DNA of 64,000 bases from Usitatibacter palustris (GTDB lineage Bacteria > Pseudomonadota > Gammaproteobacteria > Burkholderiales > Usitatibacteraceae): NCBI RefSeq assembly GCF_013003985.1, contig NZ_CP053073.1, positions 2,976,001 to 3,040,000 on the forward strand, written 5' to 3'. Position numbers and translations under genes: made by a program. The notes under the pieces were generated by a model. That model was given only the letters and a program-made list of their open reading frames with translations. It was not told where the DNA came from and ran no database searches. This document shows, piece by piece, positions 57,578-64,000 of the stretch; within the stretch, counting starts at the first letter, position 1, and every line of letters starts with the position of its first letter.

Positions 57578-58816
57578 TTGGACCTTGCCCACGCCGTTGC
57601 CGGAATCCTCATCCTCCTGGGACTCGCCTGGGCCCTTTCCGAAGACCGCTGGAAGGTCCGGTGGCGCCTCGTGGGTGCCGGCCTCGCGCTGCAGGTCGTG
57701 CTCGCGGCGCTCCTCCTGGGGGTGCCGTTCCTGCGCGACGCGGTCTTCGTCCTCAACGATGCCCTTGGAGCCCTCGAACGGGCGACCACCGTCGGGACGA
57801 GCTTCCTCTTCGGCTACCTGGGCGGGGGCCCGGCGCCCTTCGCCGAGGTCCAACCGCAGTATTCCTTCGTCCTCGCGTTCCGCGCGCTGCCGCTGATCCT
57901 CGTGGTGAGCGCGCTGTCGGCCCTGCTCTTTCACTGGCGCGTAATACCGATGCTGGTGAAGGCCTTCGCTTTCGTCCTCGAGAAGTCGATGGGGCTGGGA
58001 GGCGCGGTCGGGCTCTCCTCGGCGGCCAACGTGTTCGTGGGCATGGTCGAGGCGCCGCTGATCGTGAAGCCCTACCTCCTGAAGCTCACGCGCAGCGAGC
58101 TCTTCATGGTGATGGCCTGCGGGATGGCCACGATCGCCGGGACGGTCATGGCGCTCTATGCCGCCATGATCGCGAAGGCGGTGCCGGGCGCGATCGGCCA
58201 CCTGCTGATCGCCTCGCTCGTGGCCACGCCAGCGGCGATCCTCATCGCCGCGGTGATGGTTCCGGGCGACACGACGTCGGGCGAAGCGAAGATCGAGCGC
58301 ATGGATGCGACCTCGATGGATGCGGTGACCCGCGGCACGGTCGAAGGCATCGCGCTTCTCATCCATGTCGTCGCGATGCTGATCGTGATGGTCGCGCTGA
58401 TCGCGCTCGCCAACCTCCTGATGGGCTTGCTGCCCGCGTTCGACGGCGCCCCGCTCACGCTGCAGCGCGTCGCGGGATGGTTCTTCGCGCCGCTCGCCTG
58501 GACGACGGGTGTGTCCTGGCAGGACGCGCATGCCGCTGGCCAACTGCTGGGCACGAAGACGATCCTCAACGAGTTCGTGGCCTACATCGAGCTCGCGAAC
58601 CTCCCGCCCGAAGCGATGAGTGCGCGCTCGCGCCTGCTCATGACCTACGCGCTGTGCGGCTTCGCCAACTTCGGGAGCCTCGGCATCATGATCGGCGGGA
58701 TGGGCGCGATGGTTCCGGAACGACGCGCGGAGATCGTGGGGCTGGGACTGAAGGCCATCGTCGCGGGAACGCTCGCCACCTGCATGGCGGCGGCGGTGGT
58801 CGGGATGTTCGTTTAG
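57578..58816 (+). CDS. Concentrative nucleoside transporter (CNT/NupC family)
   Basis: A 412-aa inner-membrane nucleoside/H+ or Na+ symporter. CNT core motifs are present: GLGGAVGLSSAANVFVGMVE with the substrate-binding Glu, LFMVMACGMATIAGTVMALY, and the second repeat TKTILNEFVAYIELANLPPE, then YALCGFANFGSLGIMIGGMG. The start is TTG at 57578 (LDLAHAVAGILILLGLAWAL); no ATG suits the first helix. It is divergent from carAB, so uptake of nucleosides and pyrimidine synthesis share one control region. Confidence 0.88.
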   Translation: MDLAHAVAGILILLGLAWALSEDRWKVRWRLVGAGLALQVVLAALLLGVPFLRDAVFVLNDALGALERATTVGTSFLFGYLGGGPAPFAEVQPQYSFVLAFRALPLILVVSALSALLFHWRVIPMLVKAFAFVLEKSMGLGGAVGLSSAANVFVGMVEAPLIVKPYLLKLTRSELFMVMACGMATIAGTVMALYAAMIAKAVPGAIGHLLIASLVATPAAILIAAVMVPGDTTSGEAKIERMDATSMDAVTRGTVEGIALLIHVVAMLIVMVALIALANLLMGLLPAFDGAPLTLQRVAGWFFAPLAWTTGVSWQDAHAAGQLLGTKTILNEFVAYIELANLPPEAMSARSRLLMTYALCGFANFGSLGIMIGGMGAMVPERRAEIVGLGLKAIVAGTLATCMAAAVVGMFV

Positions 58817-58821
58817 GGAGC

Positions 58822-59559
58822 CTAGACGAGGCCGAGCACGTCTTCCATGCTGTACAGGCCGTGCGTCCTGCCCGCGAGGAAACGGGCGGCGCGAAGCGCG
58901 CCCTGCGCGTAGGTCGCGCGGCTGTTGGAACGATGCGTGATCTCGATCCGCTCGCCGACGCCAGCGAAGAAGACAGTGTGGTCGCCCACGACATCGCCGC
59001 CGCGCGCCGTGGAAAACCCGATCGTTCCCGCCTTGCGCTCGCCCGTCGTGCCGTGGCGCGCGTGGACTGCATCCTTCTCGAGCGTGGTGCCGCGAGCTTT
59101 CGCCGCGACCTCACCCAGCATGAGCGCCGTGCCCGAAGGCGCATCGACCTTCAGCTTGTGGTGCATCTCGAACACTTCCACGTCGTAGTCCGGACCCAAC
59201 GAACGCGACGCCATCTCCACGAGCTTCGCCGTGACCACCACTCCGACACTCATGTTGGGCGCCTTCACGATCGCGATCTCGGTGGCGGCCGCCTGGATCT
59301 TCGCGAGGTCTTCGGGCGCGAAGCCCGTCGTGCCGATGACGATCTTCTTCTTCGCGGCGCGGCAGGCGGCCAGGTGCGCCATCGTGCCTTCGGGACGCGT
59401 GAAGTCGATGATGACGTTGCAGCGCGCGATCGCGGACTCGTAGTCGTCGCCGACATCGAAGGTTGCGGCCAGGGCCATGCCCTCGGCCGCCCCGACGGCC
59501 GCGCGGAGCGCCTGGCCCATCCGGCCGTTGGCGCCGGCGATGCCGACCTTCAGGGTCAC
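58822..59559 (-). CDS. dapB: 4-hydroxy-tetrahydrodipicolinate reductase
   Basis: A 245-aa lysine/diaminopimelate pathway enzyme. NAD(P) site KVGIAGANGRMGQALRAAVG, GTTGF, NMSVGV, and the catalytic EMHHKLKVDAPSGTALMLGE with its His-His-Lys are intact. The GTG start at 59559 overlaps the bamE stop (GTGA, 59556-59559). It converges with the transporter gene leaving 5 bp. Confidence 0.96.
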   Translation of the reverse strand: MTLKVGIAGANGRMGQALRAAVGAAEGMALAATFDVGDDYESAIARCNVIIDFTRPEGTMAHLAACRAAKKKIVIGTTGFAPEDLAKIQAAATEIAIVKAPNMSVGVVVTAKLVEMASRSLGPDYDVEVFEMHHKLKVDAPSGTALMLGEVAAKARGTTLEKDAVHARHGTTGERKAGTIGFSTARGGDVVGDHTVFFAGVGERIEITHRSNSRATYAQGALRAARFLAGRTHGLYSMEDVLGLV

Positions 59560-59942
59560 TTCTTCTCTCCGGCCGCCTTCTTGTCCGCGGAGCGCGGGAG
59601 ATCCTCCGGCAGCGTCATCTTCTCCTCGCCCTTGATCGAGGCCGGCGCGGTGCCTTCGATGCGCTCGACCTTCTCGTCCTTGAAGACGATCGTGATCCGG
59701 TTGCGCTCGACTTCGTTGCCCCGGCGCGAATTGTAGAAGTAGTAGTCCCAGCGATTCGCGTGGAAGGCATCGGTGAGCAGCGGCGTGCCGAGGGCCAGGC
59801 GCACGTCGGCGCGCGACATCCCGGGCTTCACCTTGGCCAGCTGCTCGGCGACGACGACGTTGCCTTGCTGGATGTCGATCTTGTGGACGCAGGCCGTCGC
59901 GGCGAAAAGCGCGGCGCAGGTAATCAGGGGGACGAAGCGCAT
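59556..59942 (-). CDS. bamE: Outer-membrane assembly lipoprotein BamE
   Basis: A 128-aa SmpA/OmlA-type lipoprotein of the BAM complex. The signal [18 protein letters not shown] ends with the lipobox Cys at 18. The fold motifs are [40 protein letters not shown] and [18 protein letters not shown]. It has a longer charged C-terminal tail than E. coli BamE. ATG at 59942; TATAAT at 59978-59973 is its likely -10. It is divergent from fur, a conserved arrangement. Confidence 0.93.
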   Translation of the reverse strand: MRFVPLITCAALFAATACVHKIDIQQGNVVVAEQLAKVKPGMSRADVRLALGTPLLTDAFHANRWDYYFYNSRRGNEVERNRITIVFKDEKVERIEGTAPASIKGEEKMTLPEDLPRSADKKAAGEKK

Positions 59943-59972
59943 GGAATTGGTGCGGGCGTGAATCGAGGGCTC

Positions 59973-60001
59973 ATTATAAGTCACGCGATTCCCGGTATCA
60001 T
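59973..60001. promoter_or_regulatory. Divergent bamE/fur promoter region
   Basis: The 89-bp space between bamE and fur holds a perfect TATAAT for bamE on the minus strand (59978-59973) and TATCAT for fur on the plus strand (59996-60001). The two promoters overlap back to back, with no clear -35 for either. I see no good Fur box in this space, so autoregulation of fur is not supported here. Confidence 0.45.
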
Positions 60002-60031
60002 TTTGGCTCGACACGCACCCCCCCGAACCCG

Positions 60032-60463
60032 ATGAGCGATCCCCGCGAACTGCGCAACCAGGGCCTGAAGGTAACGGCGCCGCGGATGAAGGTCCTCGAC
60101 CTCTTCCACACGAGTGCCGAGCGCCACCTCACGGCCGAGGACATCTACCGCAAGCTCCTCGACGAGCACGCGGACATCGGCCTGGCCACGGTCTACCGGG
60201 TGCTCACGCAGTTCGAGCAGGCGGGCCTGCTCGTGCGCCATCACTTCGAGGGCGGCAAGGCGGTCTACGAGCTCAACGAAGGCGGCCACCACGACCACCT
60301 CGTGTGCATGCAATGCGGCCGCGTCGAGGAGTTCTACGACGCCGAGATCGAGAAGCGCCAGGCGAAGATCGCCAAGGAGCGCGGGTTCGCGATCCGCGAC
60401 CACCAGCTCCACATCTACGTGGACTGCACCAAGTCCGCGTGCCCGCACCGCCCGAAGGGCTGA
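60032..60463 (+). CDS. fur: Ferric uptake regulator Fur
   Basis: A 143-aa iron-dependent repressor. The winged-helix domain has [15 protein letters not shown] and the DNA helix [20 protein letters not shown]. The metal sites are in [19 protein letters not shown] (HHDH plus CxxC) and a C-terminal CTKSACPHR cysteine pair. It controls iron uptake and storage genes. ATG at 60032 gives the standard N-terminus. Confidence 0.96.
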   Translation: MSDPRELRNQGLKVTAPRMKVLDLFHTSAERHLTAEDIYRKLLDEHADIGLATVYRVLTQFEQAGLLVRHHFEGGKAVYELNEGGHHDHLVCMQCGRVEEFYDAEIEKRQAKIAKERGFAIRDHQLHIYVDCTKSACPHRPKG

Positions 60464-60471
60464 GGTTCGCC

Positions 60472-60843
60472 GTGGCGCGCATGTTCCACGCGCTGCTGTT
60501 CGCGATTGCCGCGGCCTTCGCGCTCGCCCCTGTTCCCGCGACCGCGCAGAAGGCGCCGCCGCCTGCCGTCACCGACATTGCGCTCGCGCAGCTCCCGGCC
60601 GAGGCGCGTGACGTTCTTCAACGCATCCGCAAGGGCGGACCCTACGACTACGCGAAGGATGGCGCCGTGTTCGGCAATCGCGAAGCGCGGCTGCCGGCGC
60701 AGAAGCGGGGTTATTACCACGAGTACACTGTGAAGACCCCGGGCGAGCGCACGCGCGGTGCGCGTCGGATCGTCATGGGAAAGGGCGGAGAGGCCTACTA
60801 CACCGCCGACCACTACAACACCTTCCGGCGAATCCGGGAGTAA
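60472..60843 (+). CDS. Exported barnase-like ribonuclease (N1/T1 family)
   Basis: A 123-aa protein with a signal peptide (MARMFHALLFAIAAAFALAP, cut near ATAQ) and a mature barnase-type guanyl-preferring RNase. Catalytic residues match barnase: E84 in YYHEYTVKTPG, R99 in RGARRIVMG and H114 in TADHYNTFRRIRE. GTG at 60472 was preferred because GAGG lies six bases upstream; ATG at 60481 is the alternative. The barstar gene follows after 8 bp, as for the classical toxin-inhibitor pair. Confidence 0.85.
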   Translation: MARMFHALLFAIAAAFALAPVPATAQKAPPPAVTDIALAQLPAEARDVLQRIRKGGPYDYAKDGAVFGNREARLPAQKRGYYHEYTVKTPGERTRGARRIVMGKGGEAYYTADHYNTFRRIRE

Positions 60844-60851
60844 GGAACGCA

Positions 60852-61304
60852 ATGGCGCTCGGCGCACTGGAAGCCATTCTCGAAGACGGCCGCGGCGGCG
60901 TCTGGTTCGTGCCGGCCGCGTCGCCTGCCGCGGTGAAGACCGTGGCCAAGGGTGCCGGCTTCGCCTACTTCCACATCGAAGGCAAGAACATCGGGCGCAA
61001 GGAGCAGTTCCTCAACGCGGCCGCCACGGCCATGCGCTTTCCCGGCCACTTCGGCCACAACTGGGACGCGCTCGAGGAATGCCTCACGGACATGGATGGC
61101 ATCGAGGGTGACGGCTACGTCATCTACTACGATCACATCGACGGCCTGATGACGGCGCACCCCGACCAGTTCGAGACCCTCGTCGAGATCTGCCGCGATG
61201 CGGTCGCGTCCTGGAAGGAAGAAGGCACCGCGATGGTCGTCCTCTTCTCCGGCTCGAAGGCGCCCAAGGGCGTCTCGAAGCTGAAGGAAAAGGCTGAGGA
61301 CTAG
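60852..61304 (+). CDS. Barstar-family ribonuclease inhibitor
   Basis: A 150-aa barstar homologue. The inhibitor core is FAYFHIEGKNIGRKEQFLNA, then FPGHFGHNWDALEECLTDMD with the Trp-Asp that plugs the RNase active site. It is longer than Bacillus barstar (90 aa), with an extra N-terminal region and a Lys-rich tail. It should act in the cytoplasm to neutralise unexported RNase. ATG at 60852 follows the RNase stop by 8 bp, with AAGGA upstream. Confidence 0.9.
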   Translation: MALGALEAILEDGRGGVWFVPAASPAAVKTVAKGAGFAYFHIEGKNIGRKEQFLNAAATAMRFPGHFGHNWDALEECLTDMDGIEGDGYVIYYDHIDGLMTAHPDQFETLVEICRDAVASWKEEGTAMVVLFSGSKAPKGVSKLKEKAED

Positions 61305-61308
61305 GGCT

Positions 61309-61456
61309 TTCATCCGCAGATAAACGCGGATAAACGCAGATGGAAATGAGTGGGCCGGAAGTCTGCGGTACGAACCATCAACTCCAACGTCAGCGCCCGG
61401 GATCCACACTCCCTAACGCCCTTATCTGCGTTTATCCGCGTTTATCTGCGGATGAA
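61309..61456. repeat. Decamer-built long inverted repeat, copy C (convergent)
   Basis: Arms 61309-61341 and 61424-61456 are perfect 33-nt reverse complements around an 82-nt loop. Units are CCGCAGATAA, ACGCGGATAA, ACGCAGATGG. It fills most of the 163-bp space between the barstar stop and the putA stop, where a two-way transcription barrier would be useful. No T-run follows either arm. Confidence 0.85.
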
Positions 61457-61467
61457 TGATTTTGCCG

Positions 61468-64000
61468 TCACTCCGCGTTCGCGATGAGCGTCGCGTTGCC
61501 GCCCGCCGCGGCGGTGTTCACCGTGAACGTGCGCTCCACCGCGAACCGGAAGAGATAGTGCGGTCCGCCGGCCTTGGGGCCAGTGCCCGAGAGGCCTTCG
61601 CCGCCGAAGGGCTGCACGCCCACCGTCGCGCCGATCATGTTGCGATTCACGTAGAGGTTCCCAACGCAGGCGCGCCGGCGGATGAACTCCACCGTCTCCT
61701 CGATGCGGCTGTGCACGCCGAGCGTGAGGCCGTAGCCCTTGGCGTTGATCGCCGCGAGCATCGGCTCGAGCTCACCCGAGGCAAACGTGACCACGTGCAG
61801 GATCGGCCCGAAGACTTCCTTGTCGATCGCATCGAGGCTCGGCAACTCGTAGGCGCACGGCGCGAAGAAATTGCCGCCCTCGCCCGCAGGCATCTTCGCG
61901 CGGCACACGAGCTTCGCCGTGCGGTCGAGCTGCGTCGAATGGCTGAGCAGCATCGAGAGCGACTCGGCATCGATCACCGGTCCGACGTCGGTGGCGAGGC
62001 GCGCGGGATCCCCGAGCACGAGTTCCTTTGTCGCGCCCTCGAGCAGCGACAGCACGCGCGGCGCGATCTCCTTCTGCAGGCAGAGCACGCGCAATGCCGA
62101 ACAGCGCTGCCCCGCGCTGTTGAACGAAGAGGCGATCACGTCGGCGACGACTTGCTCGGGCAGCGCACTCGAATCGACGAGCATCGCGTTGAGGCCGCCC
62201 GTTTCAGCGATGAAAGGAACGATGGGACCCTCGCGTGCGGCGAGCGCGCGATTGATGGCCCGTGCGGTTCCGGTGGAACCCGTGAAGGCCACGCCCGCCG
62301 TGCGCGGATCGGCCACCAGCATCGCTCCCAACGTTTCTCCGCGCCCAGGCAGTAGTGCGAGTGCATCAGGCGGCACGCCGGCTTCGAGCAGGATGCGAAT
62401 CGCCTGGAACGCGATGAGTGGTGTTTGCTCCGCGGGCTTCGCGATCACGGGATTGCCGGCGGCGAACGCAGCGGCGACCTGCCCCACGAAGATCGCCAGC
62501 GGGAAGTTCCAGGGGCTGATGCATACGAAAGGCCCGCGGCCCGCGAGTCGCAGGTCGTTGGATTCGCCGGTCGGCCCGGCCAGGGTTTCGGGCGCAGCGA
62601 AGTGGCGCCGCGCGAGCAACGCGTAGTAGCGGCAGAAGTCGGCTGCCTCGCGTACTTCGCCCAACGCATCGGGCAGCGTCTTGCCGGCTTCGCGCGCGAG
62701 CAACGCGATCAACTCGACGCGCTTGGCTTCCAGCTTGTCGGCGGCGGCCTCGAGGATCGTCGCGCGCGCCTGCGCGTCGGGCATCGTCGCCGCAACAGCC
62801 GCGGAGAACGCCTGGTCGACGAGCTTGGTCTCGGCTTCCATCACCGAACCGACGGCACGGCCATTCGATGGATCGCGAATCTCGACCTTCGTGCCGGGCC
62901 ATGCGCGGCCCTTCACCAGCGGAGCGGCCGTCCAGTCGGTGCGCGCGAGCAGCGGCTCGAGCGCGGCGAGGAACGGCGCGCTGGTCGCCTCGTCGGCGAA
63001 AACAAATCCGCCGGAATTGCGCCGGTCGCCGTAGAGGTTCGCGGGCAGCGGGATGCGCGGGTTGCGCTTGTCCGCGTTCGCCGAGGCCACCACGACCGGA
63101 TCGGCGATCACGCTCTCCACGGGCACCGCGGAGTCGGCGATGCGGTTCACGAATGAGGTGTTGGCGCCGTTCTCGAGCAGGCGTCGCACGAGATACGGCA
63201 GCAGGTCCTCGTGGCTTCCCACGGGGGCGTAGACGCGGCATGCGTGGCCCAGCGCACCGGTGACTTCGGAGTAGAGCTCGTCGCCCATGCCGTGCAGGCG
63301 CTGGAACTCGAAGGCCTGGCCTTCCTTCGCGCGCTCGAGAATGGTCGCGACCGTGTGTGCGTTGTGCGTCGCGAACTGTCCGTAGAACGCGTCGGGCGCT
63401 GCAAGCATGCGAGCCGCACACGCGAGGTAGGACACGTCGGTGTTGCACTTGCGCGTGTACACCGGGTACTCGGAGAGGCCCGCGGCCTGCCCACGCTTCA
63501 CTTCGCTGTCCCAGTACGCGCCCTTCACGAGGCGGACCATGATGCGGCGCCCGCCCTTGCGCGCGACAGCCGCGAGCGCGTCGATCACGAACGGCGCGCG
63601 CTTCTGGTACGCCTGCACCGCGAGGCCGAACCCCTCCCAGCCGGCGAGGGCTTCGGATGCAAATACGCGCTCGAAGATGTCGAGCGAGAGATCGAGGCGG
63701 TCGGCTTCCTCGGCATCGAGCGTGACGCCGATGTCGCCCTTGCGCGCGCGCTCGGCAAGCGCCGCAATGCGCGGCGTGAGCTCCGCCATCACGCGCTCGC
63801 GCTGCGCATGCTCGTAGCGCGGGTGCAGCGCGGAAAGCTTGATCGAGATCCCGGGCTTCGCGAAGACGTGCGCGCCGGCATTACGTTGCGCAGCAGAAGC
63901 AGCGATCGCATCGATCGCGCGTTCATAGGCCACGAAGTAGCGCTCGGCATCTTCCGCCGTGAAGGCGGCTTCACCCAGCATGTCGTAGGAGTGGCGGTAG
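61468..64000 (-). CDS. putA: Bifunctional proline dehydrogenase/P5C dehydrogenase PutA, 5' end outside window
   Basis: About 843 C-terminal residues of PutA; the frame is open at the right edge within YRHSYDMLGEAAFTAEDAER. The PRODH barrel (FAD) is partly visible (GISIKLSALHPRYEHAQRER, VRLVKGAYWDSEVKRGQ). The aldehyde-dehydrogenase half has SPWNFPLAIFVGQVAAAFAA, AETGGLNAMLVDSSALPEQV and the catalytic Cys in SFNSAGQRCSALRVL. It ends shortly after the ALDH domain (GPKAGGPHYLFRF), as in type A PutA. It oxidises proline to glutamate and feeds quinone. Confidence 0.96.
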   Translation of the reverse strand, partial: YRHSYDMLGEAAFTAEDAERYFVAYERAIDAIAASAAQRNAGAHVFAKPGISIKLSALHPRYEHAQRERVMAELTPRIAALAERARKGDIGVTLDAEEADRLDLSLDIFERVFASEALAGWEGFGLAVQAYQKRAPFVIDALAAVARKGGRRIMVRLVKGAYWDSEVKRGQAAGLSEYPVYTRKCNTDVSYLACAARMLAAPDAFYGQFATHNAHTVATILERAKEGQAFEFQRLHGMGDELYSEVTGALGHACRVYAPVGSHEDLLPYLVRRLLENGANTSFVNRIADSAVPVESVIADPVVVASANADKRNPRIPLPANLYGDRRNSGGFVFADEATSAPFLAALEPLLARTDWTAAPLVKGRAWPGTKVEIRDPSNGRAVGSVMEAETKLVDQAFSAAVAATMPDAQARATILEAAADKLEAKRVELIALLAREAGKTLPDALGEVREAADFCRYYALLARRHFAAPETLAGPTGESNDLRLAGRGPFVCISPWNFPLAIFVGQVAAAFAAGNPVIAKPAEQTPLIAFQAIRILLEAGVPPDALALLPGRGETLGAMLVADPRTAGVAFTGSTGTARAINRALAAREGPIVPFIAETGGLNAMLVDSSALPEQVVADVIASSFNSAGQRCSALRVLCLQKEIAPRVLSLLEGATKELVLGDPARLATDVGPVIDAESLSMLLSHSTQLDRTAKLVCRAKMPAGEGGNFFAPCAYELPSLDAIDKEVFGPILHVVTFASGELEPMLAAINAKGYGLTLGVHSRIEETVEFIRRRACVGNLYVNRNMIGATVGVQPFGGEGLSGTGPKAGGPHYLFRFAVERTFTVNTAAAGGNATLIANAE

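Noticed and set aside
59943..60031. A Fur box between bamE and fur
   Set aside because: No GATAATGATAATCATTATC-like palindrome was found; only CATTATAAG resembles a fragment, which is part of the bamE -10.

Overview
The window is chromosomal DNA of a GC-rich betaproteobacterium. The evidence is the gene order: tpiA-secG-tRNA-Leu(GAG)-nuoA..N with separate nuoC and nuoD, rlmE-ftsH-folP-glmM-pstSCAB divergent from yhbY, carA-carB-greA, and bamE divergent from fur. The sequence alone does not fix the genus. Genes are packed tightly. Many junctions are 4-nt NTGA overlaps (ATGA, GTGA, TTGA, one CTGA), and no gene-free stretch exceeds about 215 bp. I found no rRNA, insertion sequence, prophage or CRISPR array.

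Layout. 0-9.3 kb: a SIMPL protein (5' truncated), an M20 peptidase, a Rieske oxygenase, then leftward genes: a TPR lipoprotein, a DenD-like dehydrogenase coupled to a 53-aa four-cysteine protein, a GNAT enzyme, RidA, a small exported protein, threonine dehydratase IlvA and D-amino-acid dehydrogenase DadA. 9.4-14.9 kb, rightward: a DUF4743-type Nudix hydrolase, a DMT transporter, Pgi, and a PAS/hybrid-kinase-like protein whose phosphotransfer residues all look lost. 14.9-20.4 kb, leftward: two exported alpha/beta hydrolases, DinB, DUF3806 and DUF4256 proteins, a zinc-ribbon protein with a coupled partner, and a HAD phosphatase. 20.4-38.4 kb, leftward: glpD and a Nudix gene behind the complete complex I operon, which carries a cupin gene between nuoD and nuoE, headed by tRNA-Leu, secG and tpiA. 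38.5-43.2 kb, rightward: an arsenic operon (arsR, a flavoprotein with a cysteine-rich tail, an MFS exporter, acr3, arsC). 43.2-51.8 kb, leftward: pstB, pstA, pstC, pstS (with a clear PHO box), glmM, folP, ftsH, rlmE. 52-57.5 kb: yhbY rightward, then greA, carB, carA leftward. 57.6-64 kb: a CNT nucleoside transporter, dapB, bamE, fur, a barnase/barstar pair, and putA running off the right edge.

Functional links. DadA and IlvA with RidA suggest catabolism of D-amino acids and threonine with removal of the reactive enamine/imine. PutA adds proline. PutA, GlpD and DadA all feed electrons to the quinone pool that complex I also reduces. Arsenate is expected to enter through Pst, is reduced by ArsC, and As(III) is exported by Acr3 and perhaps the MFS protein; the two systems converge with a 10-bp gap.

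The best candidates for something undescribed are: (1) a family of three long inverted repeats built from 10-bp tandem units (ACRCRGATRA) at 51.9, 56.2 and 61.3 kb, each occupying an intergenic space; (2) the cupin translationally embedded in the complex I operon; (3) the pseudo-hybrid kinase with a Glu at a receiver phospho-Asp position; (4) a terminator hairpin inside the carA leader that can only act on carAB; (5) the arsenic operon with paired cysteines in the tails of both regulator and flavoprotein; and (6) a recurrent leaderless-start geometry (pgi, arsR, yhbY).
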